This document shows, one piece after another, positions 37,680-45,902 of a stretch of 64,000 nucleotides of DNA; the stretch's first letter is position 1; every line of letters starts with the position of its first letter. A program made the position numbers and the translations under genes. The stretch spans positions 1-64,000 of the forward strand of contig NZ_QHHQ01000012.1 of NCBI RefSeq assembly GCF_003258595.1, in the 5' to 3' direction. The notes beneath the pieces are model-generated. The model had not been told where the DNA came from. It worked only from the letters and a program-made list of their open reading frames with translations, and did not search any database. Source of the stretch: Acuticoccus sediminis (lineage in GTDB: Bacteria > Pseudomonadota > Alphaproteobacteria > Rhizobiales > Amorphaceae).

Positions 37680-38849
37680 TCAGTCCCTGGTGCCGGTCTT
37701 CGGCTCGAGCGTGATCCAGTCGCTCACCGGCTCCATGTGGCTGCTGGCGGCGTCGAACCGGTAGATCCGCCCGACCGGGACCGAGTTGCCCGGCACGGAG
37801 ATCGGCACGCCGATGATGCCGCCGGTGTCGAAGTCCTCGATGGTGTTGAGGGCGGCCTTGAGGGTGTCGCCGTTCAGCGCCTCGCCCTTCTCCAGGACGC
37901 GCCTGGTGGCCTCGAGGGCGAGCATCGCGGAGAGGAAGCCCTGCGTGTAGTAGGACGCCTGGTATTCCGGCCGGCGCTTGCGGATCTCCTCGAGCATGGG
38001 CGCGTTCTCGGCCTCGTCGTCGTAGTAGCGGTAGGGCATCACGCCCATGAAGCCGTCCGCCGGCGCGCCGACCGAGCGCCAGATCGAGGCGTCCATCGAC
38101 CAGAAGGTCCCCATGAACTTGGTCTCGAGGCCCAGTTCGCGGGCCTGGGACATGAACTCCGGCAGCGGCGACAGGACGTAGCCGTGGAAGATCGTGTAGT
38201 CCGGCCGCGCCCGGCGCAGCTTCAGCACCTCGGTGGAGACGTCGACCGAGCCCGGGGCGGTGACGATCTCCTCGACGATGTTCAGCCCCAGCCGCTCGGC
38301 TGCGGCGCGCGAGGCCGCGATCGGGTCGCGCCCGAACTCGGTGTCGGAGTTGACGAGCACGACCTTGGCGCCCGGCGTCTCCCTGGCGATGTACTCCATC
38401 AGGATCCCGACCATCTCGCCGTAGTCGGGCCCGGCCATGTACTGGTACGGGAACTTGACCGGGTCGTTGATCTCCGAGGCGAAGGAGGCGCCGCCGACGA
38501 TCATCGTCTTCATGCGCTCGAGCTCCGGCGCGATCGTCTTCGCGAAGGCGGTGGAGTCGCCGTAGTAGAGCGAGACCGGGTACTGGCTGGTCAGCTTGTT
38601 GAAGACGGCGATGGACTGGTTCACCTGGTAGCCGGTGTCCTCGTACTCGAAGCGCACCTTGCGTCCGGCGATGCCGCCCTGCTCGTTGACGATGTCGATG
38701 TAGTCGGCGATGCCCTTCACGCCTTCCTCGCCGGCGAAGGCGAAGACGCCGGTCAGCGGCAGCGAGCCGCCGTAGACGATCTCGTCCTGCGCCGCCGCCG
38801 GCAGGGCGAAGAGCGCGGTGCCGAGAATGGCTCCGATCATGCGGTTCAT
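37680..38849 (-). CDS. livK: ABC transporter substrate-binding protein (LivK-like, HAAT family)
   Basis: A 389-residue periplasmic binding protein with a short signal peptide (IGAILGTALFALPAAA) and the type I fold landmarks YGGSLPLTGVFAFAGEEGVKG, YIDIVNEQGGIAGRKVRFEYEDTGY, STAFAKTIAPELE, YTIFHGYVLSPLPEF. Strong GGGGAGGA ribosome site before ATG 38849. It lies between livM and livF. The ligand may be an amino acid or, given the attached ligase, an aromatic or fatty carboxylate. Confidence 0.93.
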   Translation of the reverse strand: MNRMIGAILGTALFALPAAAQDEIVYGGSLPLTGVFAFAGEEGVKGIADYIDIVNEQGGIAGRKVRFEYEDTGYQVNQSIAVFNKLTSQYPVSLYYGDSTAFAKTIAPELERMKTMIVGGASFASEINDPVKFPYQYMAGPDYGEMVGILMEYIARETPGAKVVLVNSDTEFGRDPIAASRAAAERLGLNIVEEIVTAPGSVDVSTEVLKLRRARPDYTIFHGYVLSPLPEFMSQARELGLETKFMGTFWSMDASIWRSVGAPADGFMGVMPYRYYDDEAENAPMLEEIRKRRPEYQASYYTQGFLSAMLALEATRRVLEKGEALNGDTLKAALNTIEDFDTGGIIGVPISVPGNSVPVGRIYRFDAASSHMEPVSDWITLEPKTGTRD

Positions 38850-38863
38850 GGTTGGTCCTCCCC

Positions 38864-39907
38864 TTATCGCTTGTATGGCCAGAGCTGCAGGAAACGGCGC
38901 ATGCGCTGGATGATCTCGGCGAGCCCCTGAGGCTCGAACACCAGGAAGAGAATGATGAGGCCGCCGAAGACGACGGTGCGGATCGGCGACAGCACGCCCG
39001 CCGCGTTGTCGACGAAGAGCGACAGGATATCGACGACGACGCGCAGCGCCTCGGGCGTCAGCGTCATGAAGACGGCGCCGATGATGCCGCCCAGGATCGT
39101 CCCCATGCCGCCGACGATGATCGCCGCGAGCAGGAAGATCGAGGTCAGCAGCGGGAACGTCTCGGGCGTGACGAGGCGGAAGAAGTAGGCCCACAGCCCG
39201 CCCGCGACGCCGGCGTAGAAGGCGGCGACGGCGAAGCTCATCAGCTTGTAGCGCAGCAGCGGGATGCCCAGCACCTCGGCCGAGATGTCCCGGTCGCGGA
39301 TCGCGATGAAGGCCCGCCCGATGCGGGTGCGGAAGAGGTTCGCCGCCCCCAGGACGAGCAGCACCGTGACCGGCATGATCACGTAGTAGAGGTCGAAGTA
39401 GGTGGAGAGCTCGTGCCCGAAGATCGTCGCCGGGGCGACGTTGATGCCGCGGTTGCCCCCCGTCACCCCCTCGAAGTGCACGAAGACGAAGTGGAGGATG
39501 AACGAGAAGGCGATCGTCGCGATGGCGAGGTAGAGCCCCTTCACCCGGAGCGACGGCAGCCCCACCACGGCCCCCAGCGCCGCCGCCAGAAGCCCGCCCA
39601 GGAGGATGTTGAGGAGGAACGGCAGTCCCGTCTCCCGCTCCAGGAAGGCGACCGTGTAGGCGCCGACGGCCATGAACGCGGCGTGGCCGAGGCTGACGAG
39701 GCCGGTGTAGCCGGTGAGGATGTTGAGGCCCGTCGCCGAGGCCACGTAGATCGTGGCGAGGCACAGGAGGTAGAGCCAGTAGTCGTTGAGCAGGAACGGC
39801 GCGACGGCGAGCAGCGCCATGAACGCGGCCATCCAGAGCTTGTGCGGCCGCGTCGTCAGCAGCGCCTCGTCGGCGGCGTAGGTCTCCTTCGCGGTGCCGG
39901 TCAGCAT
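38864..39907 (-). CDS. livM: Branched-chain-type ABC transporter permease LivM
   Basis: A 347-residue polytopic permease with about nine to ten hydrophobic segments. LivM landmarks: SATGLNILTGYTGLVSLGHAAFMAVGAY, RVKGLYLAIATIAFSFILHFVF, RIGRAFIAIRDRDISAEVLGI and GGMGTILGGIIGAVF. ATG 39907 is used; the longer reading from further upstream is Arg-rich and unsupported. A 159-base spacer to livH contains a 9-bp inverted repeat (AAGGGCCGC at 39949, GCGGCCCTT at 40002). Confidence 0.93.
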   Translation of the reverse strand: MLTGTAKETYAADEALLTTRPHKLWMAAFMALLAVAPFLLNDYWLYLLCLATIYVASATGLNILTGYTGLVSLGHAAFMAVGAYTVAFLERETGLPFLLNILLGGLLAAALGAVVGLPSLRVKGLYLAIATIAFSFILHFVFVHFEGVTGGNRGINVAPATIFGHELSTYFDLYYVIMPVTVLLVLGAANLFRTRIGRAFIAIRDRDISAEVLGIPLLRYKLMSFAVAAFYAGVAGGLWAYFFRLVTPETFPLLTSIFLLAAIIVGGMGTILGGIIGAVFMTLTPEALRVVVDILSLFVDNAAGVLSPIRTVVFGGLIILFLVFEPQGLAEIIQRMRRFLQLWPYKR

Positions 39908-40066
39908 GGCCGGGGCTCCGATGCGAGGATGGCGCCGCCGGGCGCGGGAAGGGCCGCGCCCCGTCCCCGCCATGCTCCTCTGCGGCCGCGCGCGGCTCCG
40001 GGCGGCCCTTGACGAGGATGCGGCCCTCCGGCCGGAAGGGCGTCGATGCCGCTGGAGCCGGTCATC

Positions 40067-40945
40067 CTAGAGCCTCTCGATGTCATGGGTGCCGAACAGG
40101 CCGTAGGGGCGCACCACCAGGGCCGCGAGGAGGATCGAGAAGGTCGTGAGGTTCACGTACTCCCCGCCCCAGTAGGTGCTGGTCCACGACTGGACGAGGC
40201 CGAGCGTCAGGCCGCCGATCAGCGCCCCCAGGATCGAGTCGAGGCCGCCGACGATGACCACCGCCAGCGCCGACAGGCCGAACGCGCCCATCTCCACCGA
40301 CAGGCCGCCGATCGAGCCCAGCAGCACCCCTGCTCCCGCCGCCGTGGCGCAGCCGAGGATCCACGCCGCCGCGAACACCCGCGGCACGTCGATCCCGCAC
40401 GAATAGGCCGCCGCCTGGTCCGTCGCCGTCGCCCGGAGCGCCACCCCGCCCCGCCAGAAGCGGAACAGCAACGCGAAGAGCGCGATCACCACCCCCGCCA
40501 CCACGAAGCTCACCAGGATCTTGCGCGACACGTAGGCTTCGCCGATGAACACCGGCGAGGACGGGACGAAGGCCGGCACCGAGCGCGGGTTCGGCCCCCA
40601 GATCAGCTCCGTGAGGCCGATCAGCACCGAGCCCAGCCCCACCGTCACCATGAACACCGAGATCGGGTTCTCCCCCAGCATCGGCCGGATGATCCCCCGC
40701 TCGACGATGCCGCCGACGACGCCGCCGCCGATCACCGCGAGCGGGATCGAAGCCCACGCCGGCAGGCCCCACCCCGCCGCGAACGCGAAGTAGAGGTAGC
40801 CGCCGAACATCAGGACCTCGCCGACCGCGAGGTTGATGATCTTCGTCGCCTTGTAGATCAGCACGAAGGCGAGCGCCGTCAGCGCCAGGAGCGCCCCCGA
40901 GCCCAGCCCCGCCATCGAGACCTCGGCGAAGAACAGCCAGTCCAT
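40067..40945 (-). CDS. livH: Branched-chain-type ABC transporter permease LivH
   Basis: A 292-residue permease with about eight hydrophobic segments; landmarks LGSGALLALTALAFVLIYKATKIINLAVGEVLMFGGY and GGLDSILGALIGGLTLGLVQSW. Its ATG at 40945 overlaps the livG stop by one base (TAATG), so the two are translationally coupled. Confidence 0.94.
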   Translation of the reverse strand: MDWLFFAEVSMAGLGSGALLALTALAFVLIYKATKIINLAVGEVLMFGGYLYFAFAAGWGLPAWASIPLAVIGGGVVGGIVERGIIRPMLGENPISVFMVTVGLGSVLIGLTELIWGPNPRSVPAFVPSSPVFIGEAYVSRKILVSFVVAGVVIALFALLFRFWRGGVALRATATDQAAAYSCGIDVPRVFAAAWILGCATAAGAGVLLGSIGGLSVEMGAFGLSALAVVIVGGLDSILGALIGGLTLGLVQSWTSTYWGGEYVNLTTFSILLAALVVRPYGLFGTHDIERL

Positions 40946-41802
40946 TACTCGGCCGCCTCCCGGGCGAGGCGCGTCATCAGCGCCGCCGGGTCGCCCGAGC
41001 CGAGGTAGGCCTCCGTCACGTGCGGGTCGTCGCGCACGCGCCCGGGCGTGCCGTCGGCGATGATCTCGCCGAAGTTCAGGACCGCGACGTGGTCGGAGAT
41101 GTCCATGACGAGGCCCATGTCGTGCTCCACCATCAGGATGGTGAGGCCCCACTCCTCCTTCGCGTCGAGGATGAAGCGGGCCATGTCCTCGGTCTCCTCC
41201 CGGTTCATGCCCGCGACCGGCTCGTCCAGCATCAGGACGCGCGGCTTCATGGCGAGCGCCCGGGCGAGTTCCACCCGCTTCTGCAGGCCGTAGGAGAGCG
41301 CCGCGACCGGGGCGTGGCGGATGTGGTCGATCTCCAGGAAGTCGATGATCCGCCGCTCGACCTCCTCGCGCAGGGCAAGTTCCTCGCGCTGGGCCGGCCC
41401 GAAATAGACGAGCGCCTGCAAGAGGTTGGTCGACATGTGCGCGTGCCGGCCGAGCTTGATGTTGTCGAGCACCGTCATGCCGCGGAAGAGCGCGATGTTC
41501 TGGAACGAGCGCGCGAGCCCGAGCTTCGCCCGCGCCGGCGGCCGCAGCCGCGTGATGTCCCGCCCGTCCACGCTGATCGTGCCCGAGGAGGGGCGGTAGA
41601 AGCCCGAGATGCAGTTGAAGAGGCTCGTCTTGCCGGCCCCGTTCGGGCCGATCAACGCGTTGATCGCCCCGGGCCGGACGTCGAACGTCACGTTCTTCAG
41701 CGCCTTGATGCCGCCGAAGGACAGCGTCACCCCGTCGACCCGGACATGTCCGGCACCATTGGTGTCGATCAAATCCCCCGCCCTTGTCTGGACCGTTTCC
41801 AC
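40945..41802 (-). CDS. livG: Branched-chain-type ABC transporter ATP-binding protein LivG
   Basis: A 285-residue ABC ATPase, first gene of the liv operon. Walker A GPNGAGKTSLFNCISG, signature LSYGLQKRVELARAL (the LSGGQ variant usual in LivG), Walker B VLMLDEPVAGMN and the C-terminal LivG extension PGRVRDDPHVTEAYLGSGD. Start GTG 41802; the region upstream (41803-41990) is AT-richer and should hold the operon promoter. Confidence 0.94.
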   Translation of the reverse strand: METVQTRAGDLIDTNGAGHVRVDGVTLSFGGIKALKNVTFDVRPGAINALIGPNGAGKTSLFNCISGFYRPSSGTISVDGRDITRLRPPARAKLGLARSFQNIALFRGMTVLDNIKLGRHAHMSTNLLQALVYFGPAQREELALREEVERRIIDFLEIDHIRHAPVAALSYGLQKRVELARALAMKPRVLMLDEPVAGMNREETEDMARFILDAKEEWGLTILMVEHDMGLVMDISDHVAVLNFGEIIADGTPGRVRDDPHVTEAYLGSGDPAALMTRLAREAAE

Positions 41803-42053
41803 CGTGATGACGCGCTCGTTTGATGGCGCGTTTATTCGAAACGACGTTCCACTGTTGGCCGCTCGTCTGTCAATCCACTTGAAGAGACAAGAGGATGACG
41901 GATCTCCCCGAAGTCGATCGCAACCACGGGGCCAGGATCGACCGAACGATCATTTCGTCTTTGCAAAAAAGGACTTAGATCACCCGTCGCCCGACCGGGC
42001 TCCACGCCCGAGGCCGCCCCGTCCCCGGCGCTCTCCGACGACCGCGCCGCAGG
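41803..42053. promoter_or_regulatory. Promoter region of the liv operon
   Basis: This spacer is unusually AT-rich between 41820 and 41985 for this DNA and precedes six co-directional genes without another comparable gap until 36.8 kb. No specific -35/-10 pair stands out. Confidence 0.35.
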
Positions 42054-42284
42054 CACCTTCGCGCGGCGCCTACGCAATTCGGGGCGGGAGCCTGATCGTC
42101 GGAGCCGCCGTCGCGCCCCCTGAAAGGCGGCGTCCGGGACCCGGCGCAAGGGGCCGGAGGCCGGCGAAGCCGCTTGCCCTTGTGCCGGGTCCCGGACGCT
42201 GCCAGGGGGCCAGCGCGACGGCGGCTTCGACGGTCAGGCGGGACCTGATCGCTGGTGGGACCCGAGCCCGCCGGAGGCTCCGGC
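42054..42284 (-). repeat. Dispersed ~230-bp inverted-repeat element, copy E
   Basis: Same family, minus orientation; GCCGGAGGCTCCGGC end 37 bases past the stop of the leftward pyruvyl transferase gene. The most diverged copy (for example GGCCAGCGCGACGGCGGCTTCGACGG where others have GGCAAGCGCGACGGCGGTTCCGGCGG). Confidence 0.88.
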
Positions 42285-42321
42285 GTTTCCGAACGCGAAC
42301 GAGGACCCCGAAAAGGCGCCG

Positions 42322-43530
42322 TCAGGAGGCCGCCGGCTCGGCCGCCACCCCCGCCAGGCGCTCCAGATGCGCCGAGACGCCGATGCCGAGCGCGGCCATG
42401 CGGTCCGCCAGGGTGGCCGCGGTCCGCCGGCGCCAGGCGTCGAAGGCGGGGCCGTCGAAGCGGACCGCCGCCAGGACCTCGCCGATCGAGGACGCGGCCA
42501 TCACCGCCTCCATGTCGACGGCGGGCAGATGCATCGTCTCGGCGAGCTCGCCGGTGCGCGAATCGTGCGCGATGACGACGCCGGGCGTGCCGGCCGCGAT
42601 CGCCGCCATGTTGCCGTGGAGGCGCGTGCCCAGCATCAGTGCGAGCTGGCCCATCTCCTTCATCCACTCCGGCGCGCTGGTGTAGAAGCGGCCGCGGCGG
42701 GCCATGAAGCTCCAGAACTCGTCGTCGCCCGCGCCCGGTTCCAGCACCGACTTGATGGTCCCGCGCGCGCCGGCCGGGACCGTCTGCCATGAGCGCCCCG
42801 CGGCGTGGACCGCCTCCGGCCCGCCGGACTGCTGCACGTAGAGCCCGCCGCGGGCGCGCAGCCAGGCGAAGAGCCTGCGCTCGAGGGCCCGCTTCTCGGT
42901 CTCGCGGGCGATCTCGAAGGGGGCCGCCGCGGTGAGGCCGAAGAGCGGCACCTCGGGGCTCGCCCTCGCCGCCTCGAGCTTCGCCGCCATCGCCGCGCCC
43001 GCCTCCGGGTCCGGGTTGAGGAGCGCGGAGGGGCAGCCCAGCACCTCGACGTTGTCGATCCCGAACTCGGCGCAGACCGTCTGCGAGAAGGCCCCGCGCA
43101 CCGAGACGAACGCCGCCCGCTCGCGGATGACGCCGGCGAGGCGGGAGACCTGGGGGTCGGCCTTCAGCGCCTCGATGGTGCCGCGCTCGCCGCCGAGCCG
43201 GGGCGACTGGGCGCCGAGGCCGAGCACCACCAGCGGCCGCCGGGCCCGCTCCAGGAAGTTGGAGAAGCCGGTCCAGTCGGCGCCGAGGCGCAGGTGGTTG
43301 GCGGCCGGCACGACGACGTACTTCGCCCCGCGGAGCGCCGCGGGATCGGTGTAGGGGATCTCGGAGCGGCCGATGTGGCGCTGCGGGCCGGCGAGGAGCT
43401 GCGCCGCCGCGTACTGGAACATCAGGTTGCCGGAGTTGGCCCCCAGCGCGGCGAGCAGGCCGGGGGTGTCGAACCGGGAGGGGTCGCGCACGAATCCCGG
43501 CGTTCCCATGAAGGCCAGCGGCTCACTCAT
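42322..43530 (-). CDS. Polysaccharide pyruvyl transferase family protein, paralogue 1
   Basis: A 402-residue protein of the polysaccharide pyruvyl transferase family (CsaB/WcaK-like), which add pyruvate ketals from phosphoenolpyruvate to surface glycans. Landmarks: LGANSGNLMFQYAAAQLL near the N-terminus, VVLGLGAQSP, FVSVRGAFSQTVC, EVLGCPSALLNP and the C-terminal LGTRLHGNMAAIAAGTPGVVIAHDSRTGELAE with the conserved RLHG. Ribosome site GGAGAGGG before ATG 43530. The tandem paralogue lies 155 bases upstream. Confidence 0.88.
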   Translation of the reverse strand: MSEPLAFMGTPGFVRDPSRFDTPGLLAALGANSGNLMFQYAAAQLLAGPQRHIGRSEIPYTDPAALRGAKYVVVPAANHLRLGADWTGFSNFLERARRPLVVLGLGAQSPRLGGERGTIEALKADPQVSRLAGVIRERAAFVSVRGAFSQTVCAEFGIDNVEVLGCPSALLNPDPEAGAAMAAKLEAARASPEVPLFGLTAAAPFEIARETEKRALERRLFAWLRARGGLYVQQSGGPEAVHAAGRSWQTVPAGARGTIKSVLEPGAGDDEFWSFMARRGRFYTSAPEWMKEMGQLALMLGTRLHGNMAAIAAGTPGVVIAHDSRTGELAETMHLPAVDMEAVMAASSIGEVLAAVRFDGPAFDAWRRRTAATLADRMAALGIGVSAHLERLAGVAAEPAAS

Positions 43531-43546
43531 CACACCCTCTCCGCCC

Positions 43547-43606
43547 GGCCTTCTCTCGTCAGGCCTTCTCTCGTCAGGCCTTTTCCCGTCCGGCCTTCTG
43601 CCGTTC
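43547..43606. repeat. 15-bp tandem array in the spacer between pyruvyl transferase genes
   Basis: Four units of 15 bp; the first two are identical (GGCCTTCTCTCGTCA), the last two diverged. The array lies just upstream of the ribosome site of the downstream gene. Confidence 0.85.
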
Positions 43607-43684
43607 CGCGATCCGCGCGACCGCGTCCCGACGGTCCTTCTGCTGCGCCCACGGCCGCCAGATCGTCACAGTCGCCCGGCGAGG

Positions 43685-44881
43685 TCAACGGCCGAGCTCC
43701 GCGATGTCCTCGGCGGGGGCGAGGCCGATGCGCGCGAAGGCGGCGGCGAGGCCCGCGGCGATGCGGCGGCGGCCGGCGTCGAAGAGGCCGGCGTCGAAGC
43801 GCACGCGCTCCAGCATGGCCTCGACGCGCCCGGCCGCGACCACCTCGGCGAGGGTGAGGGTGGGGAGCGCCATCGTCTCGACGAGCTCGGCGGTGCGCGC
43901 ATCGTGCGTCACCACGACGCCCGGGACCGCGGCCGCGAGGGCGGCCATGCTGCCGTGGAGGCGCGTGCCGAAGACCGCGTCGAACGGCTTCACCGCCTCG
44001 ATCCAGCGCGCCGCGTCGGTGAAGAGGCGCCCGCGCCGGCGCATGACGGCGACGAAGTCGTCGAGGCCCATCTCCGGCGCCAGGATCCGGCGCATCGAGA
44101 GGACCGCCGACAGGGGCACCTCGGCGAAGGTGCCCCTCGCCATGGCGGCGGCCGCCGTCCCGCCCGACTGCTGGACGTAGAGGCCGTTGCCGCGCACCGT
44201 CCCGGCGAAGAGGACGCGCTCGGCGGCGAGCTTCTCGTCCTGGTCCTGGATCTCGAAGGGCGCGGCGGCGGCGAGGGCGATGCGGGCGGCGCCGCCCTTC
44301 TCGCGCGCCTTGCCGAGGCGCCAGGCGACGGCCCGGCCGAGGTCCGGCCGCGGGTTGAGGAAGAGGGAGGGGCAGCCGAGCGGCTCGGTGCCGGTGAGCC
44401 CGAGCGCCTCGCAGACCCGCTGCGAGAAGGTCCCGCGCACCGAGACGAACACCGCCTTCTCGGCGAGGACGGCGGCGAGGCGGGAGACGGACGGGTCGCG
44501 CGTCAGCGCCGCGACGGTGGCCGCCTCGCCGTCGGCGGACGGGGCCTGGCTGCCGAGGCCGAGGACGACGAGCGGGCAGTCGGTCCGGGCGAGGCCGTTG
44601 GCGAGCCCCGTCCAGTCGGTGCCGAGGCGCAGGTGGTTGGCGGCGGGGAAGACGAGCGCCCTGGCGTCCGCGAGGACGGCCTCCGCCTCGGGCCCGGAGA
44701 GGGTGGTGAGGTGGCGCGCCTCGTGCGCGAAGAGGCGCGGCGCGGCGTGCTGGAACATCAGGTTGCCGGCGTTGGCGCCGAGCCGGGCGAGCAGCGCCTC
44801 GGTGGAGAGCGTGCCGGCATCGGCGACGGCGCCGGGCGAGCCGAGGAAGGCGAGGTGCCCGCCGTCCCTGACGCGCCTCAT
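43685..44881 (-). CDS. Polysaccharide pyruvyl transferase family protein, paralogue 2
   Basis: A 398-residue paralogue of the gene at 42322-43530, with the same landmarks: LGANAGNLMFQHAA, FPAANHLRLGTDWTGLANGL, VVLGLGSQAPS, FVSVRGTFSQRVCEALG, EPLGCPSLFLNP and FGTRLHGSMAALAAAVPGVVVTHDARTAELVE. Probably co-transcribed. A pair of such enzymes may modify two different sugars or positions of the same glycan. Confidence 0.87.
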   Translation of the reverse strand: MRRVRDGGHLAFLGSPGAVADAGTLSTEALLARLGANAGNLMFQHAAPRLFAHEARHLTTLSGPEAEAVLADARALVFPAANHLRLGTDWTGLANGLARTDCPLVVLGLGSQAPSADGEAATVAALTRDPSVSRLAAVLAEKAVFVSVRGTFSQRVCEALGLTGTEPLGCPSLFLNPRPDLGRAVAWRLGKAREKGGAARIALAAAAPFEIQDQDEKLAAERVLFAGTVRGNGLYVQQSGGTAAAAMARGTFAEVPLSAVLSMRRILAPEMGLDDFVAVMRRRGRLFTDAARWIEAVKPFDAVFGTRLHGSMAALAAAVPGVVVTHDARTAELVETMALPTLTLAEVVAAGRVEAMLERVRFDAGLFDAGRRRIAAGLAAAFARIGLAPAEDIAELGR

Positions 44882-45461
44882 CGGCGTTCCCGCCGGCGGG
44901 CCCGGGTCTCCGGCGGGCGACGCCCTATACCCGGCGTCCGCCGCGAGCGGCCCGCAGGAGCGGTGACGAGGGTGCCGTGCATGGCGTTCTCCGGTCGGTC
45001 CGGGGCGTGGGCCCGGAGGAATTCCCCGGATCCTTCGGGACCCTCCGGGATCCTTCTGGATTCCGGGCGAGAGGGCTGTAGCGGGAGGGAAAGCATCTTC
45101 ACAAGCCCGAAGCGGGCGCCGGGGGGCCGGCCCCCCGACGAAAGCCCAACCTGTGGTTTCAGGGCCTCAGGTCCCCCTGGCCCCCTGCCTTCCTGCAGCC
45201 CCGGTTCCTAGAGCCCCGTTCCCAGAGCCCCGTGGCGCCGGGTCCGGACAGCCGGTCCCGCGGTCCGGACAGGACCCTGGCCCCCGCCGCGCGCCTCCCG
45301 CCGGCGTCGTCGGCCCCGGCGTCGTCGCCCTGGTGCCGTCGGCCGCGGTGCCGTCCATCGCCGGACCGTTGCCGTCGCTTCCGGCTTCAGCGTCTTCCGC
45401 GGGTGCCTCGGACAGGACGATGCTAGGAGGTTCGAGCCGAGGCCTCGCGGAGGACGCTGTC
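44882..45461. other. Intergenic region with 15-bp tandem repeats
   Basis: About 580 bases. Positions 45303-45362 hold four diverged 15-bp units (GGCGTCGTCGGCCCC type), and 45197-45240 has GAGCCCCGT-type repeats of 14-15 bp. An AT-richer stretch near 45085-45110 may be the leftward promoter for the pyruvyl transferase genes. Confidence 0.55.
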
Positions 45462-45902
45462 ATGGGCGACCGGCTTGAGGACGACATCGAAACGGACGTC
45501 TCCCGCTTCGGGCGGCATGCGCGGTTCGTCGTCGGAGACCAGGCGTTCCCGTCCTTCACGTATTCGATCGGCTTTGGTTTCGATCGTGGCTGGCCGGAGG
45601 TGGTCGCCGTCGGGGCGGAGGCGGACCTCGCTCACGCGAAGCCGTGCGGCATCGGGGAGGATGCGCGGCGACCGGCGCCGGGGATGGATCACGACGGCAT
45701 CCCGGACGGCTTTCGGTGCCGCTTTCCCGCCGTCACCGCTCCGGACGCGCCCATGCGGTCCACGGGGCGTGTCGCACCATGTTTCGCGTCATGTTTCGCA
45801 CCGTGGGCCGCGGCGCCCTCGCGGGGAGCCGGGAGGGCGCCTCAGCCGGCCTGCCGGCTCACCGCCGCGGCCAGGGCCTCGACGATGTCGGCCGCGGAGT
45901 AG
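45462..45902 (+). CDS. DUF4262-like protein, possibly degraded at the 3' end
   Basis: A 146-residue frame with CGGAGG eight bases before ATG 45462. Residues 1-60 resemble the start of DUF4262 proteins (DIETDVSRFGRHARFVVGDQAFPSFTYSIGFGFDRGWPEVVAVGAE), where PSFTYSIG and PEVVAVG match the usual PxFAYTxG...PExxxxG pattern. After about residue 65 the similarity fades and the last 20 codons overlap the 3' end of bphP on the other strand. It may be a frameshifted remnant. Function unknown. Confidence 0.45.
   Translation: MGDRLEDDIETDVSRFGRHARFVVGDQAFPSFTYSIGFGFDRGWPEVVAVGAEADLAHAKPCGIGEDARRPAPGMDHDGIPDGFRCRFPAVTAPDAPMRSTGRVAPCFASCFAPWAAAPSRGAGRAPQPACRLTAAARASTMSAAE

Noticed and set aside
43547-43606. 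Short repeats as a CRISPR array
   Set aside because: Units are directly tandem with no spacers and only 15 bp long; no cas gene in the window.
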